Assembly: GCF_020532645.1 (NCBI RefSeq)
Contig: NZ_JAJAUZ010000001.1
Span: 124,001-188,000, forward strand
Source of the DNA: Streptomyces bambusae
Lineage (GTDB): Bacteria; Actinomycetota; Actinomycetes; Streptomycetales; Streptomycetaceae
DNA length: 64,000 nt
Direction: 5' to 3'
The stretch's first letter is position 1, and each line of letters opens with the position of its first letter. Positions 31,903-40,252 of the stretch are shown in pieces. The translations under genes were made by a program, and so were the position numbers. The notes beneath the pieces are model-generated. The model saw only the letters and a list, made by a program, of their open reading frames with translations, was not told where the DNA came from and made no database searches.

Positions 31903-33201
31903 GTGTTCAGTGAAGAGGCTGTGGTGGCGGTGGGATCGGGGCTGCAGCGGGCACAGCGGTTCATGATCCTCGCGACGGCCCTGTACCGGGGCAGCCACCT
32001 CACGATGGGCGCGGTGGCCGCGGCGTACCGCACGAGCGGCTCGGGGCTGGTGGCCTGGGGGCTTTTCGCCGTCGCGGTCGCATCGAGCCTCGTGCTCTAC
32101 GCGACGGCGCACGGGCGCGGCTGGTTCGCACGCCGCTGGGTGTGGACGGACGTGGTGCTGACCGGCTGCGTGCTGCCGCTCGTCGCGGTGGCCCTGGCCG
32201 GCGGCGGCACCGGCGACGGACCGCCGGCCGAACGGGCGAACGCCGCGGGCTACGGCTGGCTGTTCCTGCTCGGCGGCTCGTCGAGTGCCGCGGCCGGCAC
32301 CGCGCTCGGCGTGCGCTGGGGAGCGGCCGCCGTCGGCCTGCTGCTCGCGACCCCGCTGGCGGCCGACCTGTGGATGGCCGGCACCTGGCAGCTGCCCGAC
32401 CCCGGCACCCTGCGGCACCTCAACTCGGTCGCCGCCTCGGCCGTGATGTGCCGGGTCTTCTGGTGGTACCTGCGCCGCCAGGGCTCCCTGCTCGACGCGG
32501 CGGTGGCCAAGGCGGTCTCCGCCGAGGCCCAGCGGGCCCGGCAGGCCGAGCGGATGGCACACCACAGGGCCCTTCACGACACCGTGCTGGCGACGCTGAC
32601 CACGATCGCCTCCGGCCAGATCGACGCCAACGCGCCGCAGGTCCGCGAGCGCTGCGCCCGGGAAGCCGCCTACCTGCGGCGGCTGGTGCAGGTCGAGGAC
32701 CAGGCGGCGGACCCGGGGCCTGGGGAGGGGCCGGACATGAGAACGCAGACGGCGACGGGGGAACGGACGGCGGCGGAGGAGGTGTCCGTGACGGCCGCCC
32801 TGGAGGAGGCGGTGCGGTCCGCCGAATGCCTGGGGCTGAAGGTGACCGCCCAGTACCACGCGGTACCGGAGGTCCCCGGCCCGGTCGCGGCCGCGCTGGC
32901 CGCCGCGGTCACCGAGGCGCTGAACAACGTACGGCGGCACGCCGGGACCGGGCACGCCTACCTGACCGCCACCGGCACCGGACCCGACGGGGCCGTCCGG
33001 GTGACGGTCGTGGACCGCGGCGCCGGCTTCGACCCGGCCGCGGCACCGGCCGGCACCGGCGCGTCCGCGCCCGCCGGCACCTGCACGGGCACGGGGCTGC
33101 GCCGGTCCATCCACGTACGGCTCGCCGCGGCCGGCGGGCGCTCCGAGGTGGACAGCGCGCCCGGCGAGGGCACCCGGGTCGAACTGCGGTGGCCCGCATG
33201 A
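31903..33201 (+). CDS. NarL-type sensor histidine kinase
   Basis: A 432-residue kinase. Four or five membrane helices (about 40-195) precede a short dimerisation region with phospho-acceptor-like His225 in LHDTVLATL and an HATPase domain (about 300-430; N box AVTEALNNVRRHAG, G box GTGLRRSIHVRLAAAGG). The ATP domain carries a Gly/Ala/Pro insertion around 380-395. GTG 31903 is used as start with a G-rich ribosome site; GTG at 31921 is possible. The response regulator overlaps its stop (ATGA), so they are a cognate pair. The signal is unknown. Confidence 0.88.
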   Translation: MFSEEAVVAVGSGLQRAQRFMILATALYRGSHLTMGAVAAAYRTSGSGLVAWGLFAVAVASSLVLYATAHGRGWFARRWVWTDVVLTGCVLPLVAVALAGGGTGDGPPAERANAAGYGWLFLLGGSSSAAAGTALGVRWGAAAVGLLLATPLAADLWMAGTWQLPDPGTLRHLNSVAASAVMCRVFWWYLRRQGSLLDAAVAKAVSAEAQRARQAERMAHHRALHDTVLATLTTIASGQIDANAPQVRERCAREAAYLRRLVQVEDQAADPGPGEGPDMRTQTATGERTAAEEVSVTAALEEAVRSAECLGLKVTAQYHAVPEVPGPVAAALAAAVTEALNNVRRHAGTGHAYLTATGTGPDGAVRVTVVDRGAGFDPAAAPAGTGASAPAGTCTGTGLRRSIHVRLAAAGGRSEVDSAPGEGTRVELRWPA

Positions 33202-33827
33202 TCACCGTGTCGCTCGTGGACGACGACCGGATGCTCCGCGAGGGCCTGCGCTCCTGGCTGGCCGGGGCGGACCGGCTGCGCCTGGTCGCCGCCGAGCCGA
33301 CCGTGGACGCGCTGCTCGCGCTGCCCGGGCCGCCCGCCGAGGTGGTCCTGCTCGACCTGGTGCTGCGCGACGACTCGCGCGCCGAGGACAACGTACGAAG
33401 GCTCCGGGCGGCCGGCAGCCGGGTCCTGGTGGTCAGCACGGTCGCCGACCGGACCCGGATCGTGTCGGCGGTGGCGGCCGGGGCGGACGGCTACCTCACC
33501 AAGGACCACTCGCTGGAGACGCTGACCCACGCGGTCTGCACGATCGCCGGCGGCGGCACCGCGCACAGCGCCGAGCTGGCCTTCGCCTGGGCCTACGACG
33601 CCGGTCCGTGCCGTCCCCAGCTGGCCCCGCGCGAGCTGGAGGTGCTGCTCGACTACGCGTCGGGACTGACCCTCAAGGCGACCGCACGGCGCGCCGGGAT
33701 CAGCGTGAACACGGCGAAGTGGTACCTCGACCGGGTGAAGGAGAAGTACCAGGAGGCCGGCCGGCCCACCTATACGAAGATCGACCTGGCGCGGCGGGTG
33801 GAGGAGGACGGACTGGGGCGGGTGTGA
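33198..33827 (+). CDS. LuxR-family response regulator
   Basis: A 209-residue regulator. The receiver has the acidic triad in LVDDDRM and phospho-acceptor Asp53 (VLLDLVL), with Ser/Thr in VVSTVAD and Lys in YLTKDHS. The C-terminal helix-turn-helix (about 140-200) has LAPRELEVLLDYASGLTLK and ISVNTAKWYLDRVKEKY, a variant in which the usual Thr-Val-Lys recognition motif is replaced by NTAKWY. It overlaps the kinase gene by four bases. Confidence 0.9.
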   Translation: MITVSLVDDDRMLREGLRSWLAGADRLRLVAAEPTVDALLALPGPPAEVVLLDLVLRDDSRAEDNVRRLRAAGSRVLVVSTVADRTRIVSAVAAGADGYLTKDHSLETLTHAVCTIAGGGTAHSAELAFAWAYDAGPCRPQLAPRELEVLLDYASGLTLKATARRAGISVNTAKWYLDRVKEKYQEAGRPTYTKIDLARRVEEDGLGRV

Positions 33828-33841
33828 GGCCCCGGGCCGGT

Positions 33842-33894
33842 CCCGGACCCGGACCCGGACCCGGACCCGGTCGGACCCGGACCGGACCGGGTCC
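33842..33894. repeat. GGACCC repeat with hairpin, convergent region
   Basis: Consecutive GGACCC hexamers at about 33842-33870 are followed by GGACCCGG (33873-33880) and CCGGGTCC (33887-33894), which form a short stem. The block lies between the convergent response regulator and bkdR and may terminate both transcripts. Confidence 0.55.
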
Positions 33895-33916
33895 CGGCCC
33901 CGGTGAACCGTTTCGG

Positions 33917-34462
33917 TCAGCCGCCCGTGAACGGGTCCAGATCGGTCTCCTCGAAGACCAGCAGGGTGCGGGTCGACAGCACCTCGGGGATCGCCTGCAG
34001 CCGCGTCAGGACCAGCTCCCGCAGCGTCCGGTTGTCCGGCGTGTGCACCAGCAGCAGCACGTCGAAATCACCGCTGACCAGCGCGATGTGTGCGGCGCCC
34101 GGCAGCTCCTGGAGCTGCTCGCGCACGGTCCGCCAGGAGTTCTGCACGATCCGCAGCGTGATGTACGCGGACGCGCCCTGTCCGGCCCGCTCGTGGTTCA
34201 CCCGGGCCGAGAACCCGCGGATCACCCCGTCGTCGATCAGCCGGTTGATCCGCGCGTACGCGTTCGCCCGGGAGACGTGCACCCGCTCGGCCACCGAGCG
34301 TATGGAGGCCCGCCCGTCGCTCTGCAGCATCTGGAGGATCGACCGGTCGATGGCGTCCAGCGGGCGCGGCGGAGCGACCGGAGCCGGGGCGTCCGGCGCG
34401 GGAACGGGCAGCGGAGCCTCCGGCCCGCTGCCCGCCGCCACGGCCATTTGTTCATCCGTCAT
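33917..34462 (-). CDS. bkdR: Lrp/AsnC-family regulator next to the bkd operon
   Basis: A 181-residue Lrp-type regulator. A Pro/Ala-rich N-terminus (1-34) precedes the helix-turn-helix (about 35-95; LDAIDRSILQMLQSDGR, VSRANAYARINRL) and the ligand-sensing RAM domain (about 105-175; GDFDVLLLVHTPD). It diverges from bkdA, and Lrp proteins commonly activate branched-chain keto-acid dehydrogenase operons in response to branched-chain amino acids. The symbol is by position and family. Confidence 0.88.
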   Translation of the reverse strand: MTDEQMAVAAGSGPEAPLPVPAPDAPAPVAPPRPLDAIDRSILQMLQSDGRASIRSVAERVHVSRANAYARINRLIDDGVIRGFSARVNHERAGQGASAYITLRIVQNSWRTVREQLQELPGAAHIALVSGDFDVLLLVHTPDNRTLRELVLTRLQAIPEVLSTRTLLVFEETDLDPFTGG

Positions 34463-34519
34463 GGCCCCCGGCCTCCCTGTCCTGGACGTCCTGCACCCAT
34501 CTCAGGCCGTGGATTTCCG

Positions 34520-34528
34520 TTTGTCCAC
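34520..34528 (+). other. DnaA-box-like sequence
   Basis: A perfect TTGTCCACA, the Streptomyces DnaA box, in the bkdR/bkdA divergent region. It overlaps the inverted repeat GTGGA...TCCAC (about 34508-34527), so it could equally be part of another regulator site. Confidence 0.35.
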
Positions 34529-34564
34529 AGCCTGAAGCCGCCTGTAGCCAAAATGCGCCCACGA

Positions 34565-34580
34565 CCGAACAATCGGTAGG
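34565..34580. promoter_or_regulatory. PaaR-like operator upstream of the first bkd operon
   Basis: CCGAACAATCGGTAGG matches 14 of 16 bases of the operator at 29385-29400. The ACCG..CGGT arms are intact (ACCGAACAATCGGT at 34564-34577); only the centre and one flank differ. It is 62 bases upstream of the bkdA ATG, a suitable position for repression. Confidence 0.6.
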
Positions 34581-34642
34581 TGAGGCGCCTCACACCCGTG
34601 CGCGCTGCCCTGCCCGCTTCCCACGAGGAGGTGTACGCCGCC

Positions 34643-35776
34643 ATGACGGTCCAAGAGCTGCCCGGTGCCGGTGCGGACTACCGCCCCACCCCGCCGCCCG
34701 CCTGGAGGCCGCGCATCGACGCCGCGCCGCTGCTCCCGGATGCCGAGCCCCACCGGGTCCTCGGCACCCCGGCGGCGGACCGCCTCGACCCCGACCTGAT
34801 GCGCCGGCTGTACGCGGAACTCGTCCGCGGCCGCCGGTACAACGCTCAGGCCACCGCACTGACCCGGCAGGGCCGACTGGCCGTCTATCCCTCCACCGTC
34901 GGACAGGAGGCGTGCGAGATCGCCGCCGCCGCCGTGCTGGAGGAGCAGGACTGGCTCTTCCCCAGCTACCGCGACACCCTCGCCGCGGTCGCCCGCGGCC
35001 TCGACCCCGTGCAGGCCCTCACCCTGCTGCGCGGCGACTGGCACACCGGCTACGACCCGCGCGAATGCCGGATCGCCCCGCTGAGCACCCCGCTCGCCAC
35101 CCAGCTGCCGCACGCCGTCGGCCTCGCCCACGCGGCCCGCCTCAAGGGCGACGACGTGGTCGCACTCGCCATGATCGGCGACGGCGGCACCAGCGAGGGC
35201 GACTTCCACGAGGCGCTGAACTTCGCCGCCGTCTGGCAGGCCCCGGTGGTCTTCCTGGTCCAGAACAACGGCTTCGCGATCTCCGTGCCGCTCGCCAAGC
35301 AGACCGCGGCGCCCTCCCTGGCCCACAAGGCCGTCGGGTACGGCATGCCGGGCCGCCTCGTCGACGGCAACGACGTCGCCGCGATGCACGAGGTGCTGTC
35401 CGAGGCGGTCGCGAAGGCGCGCGCCGGCGGCGGCCCCACCCTCATCGAGGCCGTGACGTACCGCATGGAGGCGCACACCAACGCCGACGACGCGACCCGC
35501 TACCGCACCGACGCCGAGGTCGAGGCCTGGCGTGCGCACGACCCGATCCTCCTGCTGGAGCGCGAGTTGACGCAGCGCGGACACCTCGACGACGAGGGCA
35601 TACAGGCGGCCCGCGACGCGGCCGACGCCATGGCGTCCGACCTCCGCGACGCGATGAACGCCGAGCCGGTGCTCGACCCGATGGACCTCTTCACGCACGT
35701 GTACGCGGAGCAGACCGGACAGCTCCGCGAGCAGGCCGCGCTGCTGCGCGCCGAGCTGGAAGCCGAGGAGCAGTGA
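34643..35776 (+). CDS. bkdA: Branched-chain 2-oxo acid dehydrogenase E1 alpha (operon 1)
   Basis: A 377-residue thiamine diphosphate-dependent E1 alpha subunit that decarboxylates 2-oxo acids from Val, Leu and Ile, giving starters for branched fatty acids and some polyketides. The ThDP motif GDGGTSEGDFHEALNFA is intact with QNNGFAISVP downstream; the phosphorylation-loop region YRMEAHTNADDATRY is typical. The ATG at 34643 is nine bases after GAGGAGGTG. It diverges from bkdR and shares a one-base overlap with bkdB. Confidence 0.93.
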   Translation: MTVQELPGAGADYRPTPPPAWRPRIDAAPLLPDAEPHRVLGTPAADRLDPDLMRRLYAELVRGRRYNAQATALTRQGRLAVYPSTVGQEACEIAAAAVLEEQDWLFPSYRDTLAAVARGLDPVQALTLLRGDWHTGYDPRECRIAPLSTPLATQLPHAVGLAHAARLKGDDVVALAMIGDGGTSEGDFHEALNFAAVWQAPVVFLVQNNGFAISVPLAKQTAAPSLAHKAVGYGMPGRLVDGNDVAAMHEVLSEAVAKARAGGGPTLIEAVTYRMEAHTNADDATRYRTDAEVEAWRAHDPILLLERELTQRGHLDDEGIQAARDAADAMASDLRDAMNAEPVLDPMDLFTHVYAEQTGQLREQAALLRAELEAEEQ

Positions 35777-36777
35777 TGGCGACCGCCACCGCGGCCAAGC
35801 CCGCGACCATGGCCCAGGCCCTCAACCGGGCCCTGCGCGACGCCATGGCCGAGGACCCGACCGTCCACCTGATGGGCGAGGACGTCGGCACCCTCGGCGG
35901 CGTCTTCCGCATCACCGACGGCCTGGCCAAGGAGTTCGGCGAGGACCGCTGTACGGACACCCCGCTCGCGGAGGCCGGAATCCTCGGCACCGCAGTCGGC
36001 ATGGCCATGTACGGGCTGCGCCCGGTGGTCGAGATGCAGTTCGACGCGTTCGCCTACCCGGCGTTCGAGCAGCTGTTCAGCCATGTCGCGAAGATGCGCA
36101 ACCGGACCCGCGGCGCGATGCCGCTGCCGATCACCATCCGCGTGCCCTACGGCGGCGGCATCGGCGGCGTCGAGCACCACAGCGACTCCTCCGAGGCGTA
36201 TTACATGGCCACCCCCGGCCTGCACGTCGTGACCCCGGCGACCGTCGAGGACGCATACGGCCTGATGCGGGCCTCGATCGCCTCCGACGACCCGGTGATC
36301 TTCATGGAGCCCAAGCGGCTCTACTGGTCCAAGGCCGACTGGAACCCGGAGGCGCCGACGGCCGTGGGCCCGATCGGCAGTGCGGCGGTGCGCCGCCAGG
36401 GCGCCAGTGCCACGCTGATCACGTACGGTCCGTCGGTGCCGGTCTGCCTGGAGGCGGCGGAGGCCGCCCGGGAGGAGGGCTGGGACCTGGAGGTCGTGGA
36501 CCTGCGCTCGCTCGTGCCGTTCGACGAGGACACCGTCGCCGCGTCGGTCCGCCGGACCGGGCGTGCGGTGGTCGTGCACGAGTCGACCGGTTTCGGCGGC
36601 CCGGGCGGGGAGATAGCCGCCCGGATCACCGAGCGCTGCTTCCACCACCTGGAGGCCCCGGTGCTGCGCGTGGCGGGCTTCGACATCCCGTACCCGCCGC
36701 CGATGCTGGAGAAGCACCACCTGCCCGGCGTGGACCGCATCCTGGACGCGGTGGCCCGTCTCCAGTGGGAGAACTGA
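35776..36777 (+). CDS. bkdB: Branched-chain 2-oxo acid dehydrogenase E1 beta (operon 1)
   Basis: A 333-residue transketolase-type E1 beta subunit. It has LMGEDVGTLGGVFRITDGL with the ThDP-activating Glu, VPYGGGIGGVEHHSDSSEAY and a C-terminal domain with VVHESTGFGGPGGEIAARI. It forms the E1 heterotetramer with the upstream product. Start and stop are both TGATG overlaps, so the three bkd genes are translated together. Confidence 0.95.
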   Translation: MATATAAKPATMAQALNRALRDAMAEDPTVHLMGEDVGTLGGVFRITDGLAKEFGEDRCTDTPLAEAGILGTAVGMAMYGLRPVVEMQFDAFAYPAFEQLFSHVAKMRNRTRGAMPLPITIRVPYGGGIGGVEHHSDSSEAYYMATPGLHVVTPATVEDAYGLMRASIASDDPVIFMEPKRLYWSKADWNPEAPTAVGPIGSAAVRRQGASATLITYGPSVPVCLEAAEAAREEGWDLEVVDLRSLVPFDEDTVAASVRRTGRAVVVHESTGFGGPGGEIAARITERCFHHLEAPVLRVAGFDIPYPPPMLEKHHLPGVDRILDAVARLQWEN

Positions 36778-38099
36778 TGCCCCAGGTCTTTGAGTTCAAG
36801 CTGCCCGACCTCGGCGAAGGCCTCACCGAGGCGGAGATCGTCCGCTGGCTGGTCGACGTCGGCGACGTGGTCGAGATCGACCAGCCGGTCGTCGAGGTCG
36901 AGACGGCCAAGGCGATGGTCGAGGTGCCCTGCCCGTACGGCGGGGTGGTGACCGCCCGCTTCGGCGAGGAGGGCACCGAACTGCCGGTCGGCGCACCGCT
37001 GATCACCGTGGCGGTGGGCGCCCCCGGCGCCGCCGAGGCCGAGGCCCCGGCCGAGTCCGGCTCGGGCAACGTCCTCGTCGGCTACGGCACGGACCACTCC
37101 CGCCCGGCCCGCCGCCGGCGCATCCGCCCGACGGGGGCGCCGGCCGCGCCTGCCCCGGCCGCTCCGGCACCCGCTGCTCCGGCGCCCGCACCGGTGGTGG
37201 CGGTCCCGGCCGCCGTCTCGGACGTGCTCGCCACGGCTCCCGTCGCGGTGATCTCCCCGCTGGTCCGCAAGCTGGCCCGGGACAACGGGATCGACCTGCG
37301 GGCCCTGTCCGGCAGCGGTCCCGAGGGCCTGATCATGCGGGCGGACGTCGAGGCGGCGCTGAAGGCGCCCGTCACGGCCCCGCAGCCGGCGGCCGCCGCC
37401 CCGGCCGCGGCCGGCGAGCGGATCCCGCTCAAGGGCCTGCGCGGTGCCGTCGCGGAGAAGCTGTCGCGCAGCCGCCGGGAGATCCCGGACGCCACCTGCT
37501 GGGTGGACGCCGACGCCACCGAGCTGATGGCCGCGCGCGCCGCCCTGAACGCGGTGGGCGGACCGAAGATCTCGGTGCTGGCGCTGCTGGCCCGGATCTG
37601 CACCGCGGCCCTGGCGAAGTACCCCGAGCTGAACTCCACGGTGGACCTCGCGGCCAACGAGATCGTCCGGCTGCCCGCCGTCCACCTGGGCTTCGCCGCC
37701 CAGACCGAGCGCGGCCTGGTCGTACCCGTGGTCCGCGACGCGCACACCATGAACCCGGAGGCGCTGTCCGCCGAGTTCGCCCGCCTCACGGACCTGGCCC
37801 GCACCGGCAAGCTCGCCCCCGCGGACCTGACCGGCGGCACCTTCACCCTGAACAACTACGGCGTCTTCGGAGTGGACGGCTCGACCCCGATCCTCAACCA
37901 CCCCGAGGCCGCCATGCTGGGGGTCGGCCGCATCGTCCCCAAGCCGTGGGTCCACGAAGGCGAGCTGGCCGTCCGCCAGGTCGTCCAGCTCTCCTTCACC
38001 TTCGACCACCGGGTCTGCGACGGCGGCACCGCGGGCGGTTTCCTCCGCCACGTGGCGGACTGCATAGAGAACCCGGCAGTCCTGCTGCGCACGCTGTGA
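36777..38099 (+). CDS. bkdC: Dihydrolipoamide acyltransferase E2 (operon 1)
   Basis: A 440-residue E2 that transfers branched acyl groups to CoA. The single lipoyl domain (1-78) has Lys45 in ETAKAMVE as the lipoylation site. An Ala/Pro hinge, a peripheral subunit-binding domain (about 155-195, SPLVRKLARDNGIDLRALSG) and the catalytic domain (about 210-440) follow, with the active site FDHRVCDGG. No E3 dihydrolipoamide dehydrogenase gene is in the window, so E3 is shared with other complexes. PGAP-type naming would be 2-oxo acid dehydrogenase subunit E2. Confidence 0.94.
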   Translation: MPQVFEFKLPDLGEGLTEAEIVRWLVDVGDVVEIDQPVVEVETAKAMVEVPCPYGGVVTARFGEEGTELPVGAPLITVAVGAPGAAEAEAPAESGSGNVLVGYGTDHSRPARRRRIRPTGAPAAPAPAAPAPAAPAPAPVVAVPAAVSDVLATAPVAVISPLVRKLARDNGIDLRALSGSGPEGLIMRADVEAALKAPVTAPQPAAAAPAAAGERIPLKGLRGAVAEKLSRSRREIPDATCWVDADATELMAARAALNAVGGPKISVLALLARICTAALAKYPELNSTVDLAANEIVRLPAVHLGFAAQTERGLVVPVVRDAHTMNPEALSAEFARLTDLARTGKLAPADLTGGTFTLNNYGVFGVDGSTPILNHPEAAMLGVGRIVPKPWVHEGELAVRQVVQLSFTFDHRVCDGGTAGGFLRHVADCIENPAVLLRTL

Positions 38100-38152
38100 T
38101 CCTGCTGCCCGGCCGCGCAGTTTCCTGCCCGGCCGGGCGGCATCCAGACCCG

Positions 38153-39130
38153 TCAGCGCGCCAGCAGCACCTTCCCCACGTGCGCACTGGCCTCGACGAT
38201 CCGGTGCGCCTCGGCCGCCTCGGCAAACGGCAACACCTCATGCACCACCGGCCGCACCCGCCCCGCCTCGACCAGCGGCCACACGTGCTCCCGCACAGCC
38301 CCCACGATGGCCGCCTTCTCCTCCAGCGGACGGGCCCGCAGCGTCGTCGCGGTGATCGCCGCCCGCTTGGCCAGCAGCGCCGCCAGATCGATCTCGCCCC
38401 TGCGCCCGCCCTGCAGCCCGATGATCGCGAGCCGCCCGTTCCGCGCCAGCGCCTTCACGTTCCGGTCGAGGTACTTCGCTCCGATGATGTCGAGGATGAC
38501 GTCGGCCCCGGCCCCGCCGGTCGCCGCCCGCACCTCCTCGACGAAGTCCTGCTCCCGGTAGTCGATGAGGACGTCCGCCCCCAACTCCGCGCAGCGCGCC
38601 AGCTTCTCCTTGCCGCCGGCGGTGACCAGCACCCGCGCCCCGACCGCCTTCGCCAGCTGGACGGCCATCGTCCCGATCCCGCTGGCCCCGCCGTGCACCA
38701 GGAACGTCTCCCCCGGCCGCAGGTGCGCGATCATGAACACGTTCGACCAGACCGTGCAGGCCACCTCCGGCAGCGCGGCCGCCTCGACCAGGCCGACCCC
38801 CGCCGGCACCGGCAGCAGCTGCCCCGCCGGCACCACGACCTGCTCCGCATAGCCGCCGCCCACCAGCAGCGCGCACACCTCGTCGCCCACGGCCCACCCG
38901 GTGACCCCCGGGCCCAGCGCCGTGATGCGCCCCGAGCACTCCAGACCCGGGTACGGGGACGTGCCGGGCGGCGGGTCGTAGAAGCCCTGCCGCTGGAGCA
39001 GGTCGGCGCGGTTCACGGCGCTCGCCGCGACCTCCACCAGGACTTCACCGTCACCGGGCACCGGATCGGGGACCTCCGCCCACACCAGGGCCTCCGGGCC
39101 ACCGGGCTGGGGAATCGTGATCGCATGCAT
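38153..39130 (-). CDS. Zinc-type quinone oxidoreductase (MDR superfamily)
   Basis: A 325-residue NADPH:quinone reductase-like enzyme. The GroES-like domain (about 25-120, SAVNRADLLQRQGFYDPPPG) and the Rossmann domain with HGGASGIGTMAVQLAKA (about 145-161) are complete. It lacks the Cys/His zinc ligands of alcohol dehydrogenases, which fits the PIG3/QOR group (enoyl reductase fold). The ATG at 39130 begins the family-typical MHAITIPQPGG. It is convergent with bkdC and 29 bases downstream of the channel gene. Confidence 0.9.
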   Translation of the reverse strand: MHAITIPQPGGPEALVWAEVPDPVPGDGEVLVEVAASAVNRADLLQRQGFYDPPPGTSPYPGLECSGRITALGPGVTGWAVGDEVCALLVGGGYAEQVVVPAGQLLPVPAGVGLVEAAALPEVACTVWSNVFMIAHLRPGETFLVHGGASGIGTMAVQLAKAVGARVLVTAGGKEKLARCAELGADVLIDYREQDFVEEVRAATGGAGADVILDIIGAKYLDRNVKALARNGRLAIIGLQGGRRGEIDLAALLAKRAAITATTLRARPLEEKAAIVGAVREHVWPLVEAGRVRPVVHEVLPFAEAAEAHRIVEASAHVGKVLLAR

Positions 39131-39159
39131 GGCCCGGAGCGTACGCGAGCGGTGAAGGC

Positions 39160-40245
39160 CTACTCGGCCGCCGGTCCGAGCGTTGCCGCGGGCGGGGCCG
39201 CCCGTACGATCACGATCACACGGTCCGTCAACTGGAGCTTGCCCAGGTGGGCATCGTCGTACGGGATCAGCCGGTGGCCGCGGACCACGCTGACCACGAG
39301 GTCGTCGATCTCCCGCACCCCGCGGCCCGCCTCCGCCTTGGTGACCGGCCGCTCCAACATGTCGAGCCCGCTGCCCTGCTGGATCAGGTCCTCCATGACC
39401 GCGCCCGCGCTGGGGCTCAGCACGGACAGGCCCAGCAGCCGGCCGGCGGCGCTGGCGCTGGTGATGACGGCGTCGGCGCCCGACTGCCGCAGCAGTGGGG
39501 CGTTCTCCTCCTCGCGGACCGCCGCCACGATCTTCGCCCCGCGGTTGAGCTGGCGGGCCGTCAGCGTGACCAGGACCGCGGTGTCGTCGCGCTGGGTGGC
39601 GATGATGACCTGACGGGCCTTCTGGAGCTCGGCGCGCAGCAGGACATCGGAGCGGGTGGCATCGCCGACGACGCCGGTGAACCCCTCCGCGTTGGCCACG
39701 TCGATGACCTTGGAGCTCGGGTCGACGATGACCACGGACTCCTTCTTCAGCCCGGTCGCCAGCAGCGTCTGGAGCGCCGAACGCCCCTTGGTGCCGAAGC
39801 CGACGACGACGGTGTGTTCCCGCAACTGGTTCCTCCAGCGGTTCAGCCGCCACTCCTCCCGGGTCCGCTCGGTGAGGACCTCCAGGGTGGTGCCGACCAG
39901 GATGATCAGGAACAGCACCCTGAGGGGAGTGATCAGCAGGATGTTCATCAGACGTGCACTGTCGCTGTACGGGACGATGTCGCCGTATCCGGTCGTCGAC
40001 AGGGTCACCGTGGCGTAGTAGACGCAGTCGAGGAAGTCGACCTTCTCGTTCGCGTTGTCGTGGTAGCCCTCGCGGTCGAGCCAGACGATCAGCACGGTCG
40101 CGAAGAGCACCATCAGCGCCAGCAGCAGCCGCTTGGTGACCTGCCGGAGCGGCCGTTCGACCACCCGCTTGGGGAGTTTGACCCGCCGGGAGGCAAGGCT
40201 TTCGTCGGCCTGTCGGGCCATCGCGTCATGTCCGGGCAGTTTCAC
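39160..40245 (-). CDS. Potassium channel protein with RCK (TrkA-N) domain
   Basis: A 361-residue two-helix potassium channel. Helices at about 38-56 and 100-123 flank the pore with the selectivity filter TTGYGD (84-89). The cytoplasmic RCK/TrkA-N Rossmann domain (about 138-260; VVVGFGTKGRSALQTLL) and a TrkA-C-like C-terminus regulate gating by nucleotide or ions. I choose the GTG at 40245: it overlaps the moeA stop as GTGA and has GGGAGG nine bases upstream. The ATG at 40254 would directly abut that ribosome site. The start codon lies inside a perfect parS sequence. Confidence 0.92.
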   Translation of the reverse strand: MKLPGHDAMARQADESLASRRVKLPKRVVERPLRQVTKRLLLALMVLFATVLIVWLDREGYHDNANEKVDFLDCVYYATVTLSTTGYGDIVPYSDSARLMNILLITPLRVLFLIILVGTTLEVLTERTREEWRLNRWRNQLREHTVVVGFGTKGRSALQTLLATGLKKESVVIVDPSSKVIDVANAEGFTGVVGDATRSDVLLRAELQKARQVIIATQRDDTAVLVTLTARQLNRGAKIVAAVREEENAPLLRQSGADAVITSASAAGRLLGLSVLSPSAGAVMEDLIQQGSGLDMLERPVTKAEAGRGVREIDDLVVSVVRGHRLIPYDDAHLGKLQLTDRVIVIVRAAPPAATLGPAAE

Positions 40246-40252
40246 GTGAAAC
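40239..40252. promoter_or_regulatory. parS chromosome-segregation site (perfect)
   Basis: GTTTCACGTGAAAC is identical to the ParB-binding parS consensus of Streptomyces and Bacillus. It covers the last codons of moeA (Cys-Phe-Thr-stop) and the first codons of the channel gene. ParB loading here would place the site in the origin-proximal domain. Confidence 0.85.

Noticed and set aside
38050..38065. CGCCACGTGGCG as another parS site
   Set aside because: It shares only the central CACGTG; the TTTC/GAAA flanks required by ParB are missing.
38107..38138. GCCCGGCC/GGCCGGGC inverted repeat between bkdC and the quinone oxidoreductase
   Set aside because: Only eight bases per arm of simple GC sequence with alternative pairings; too weak to call a terminator.
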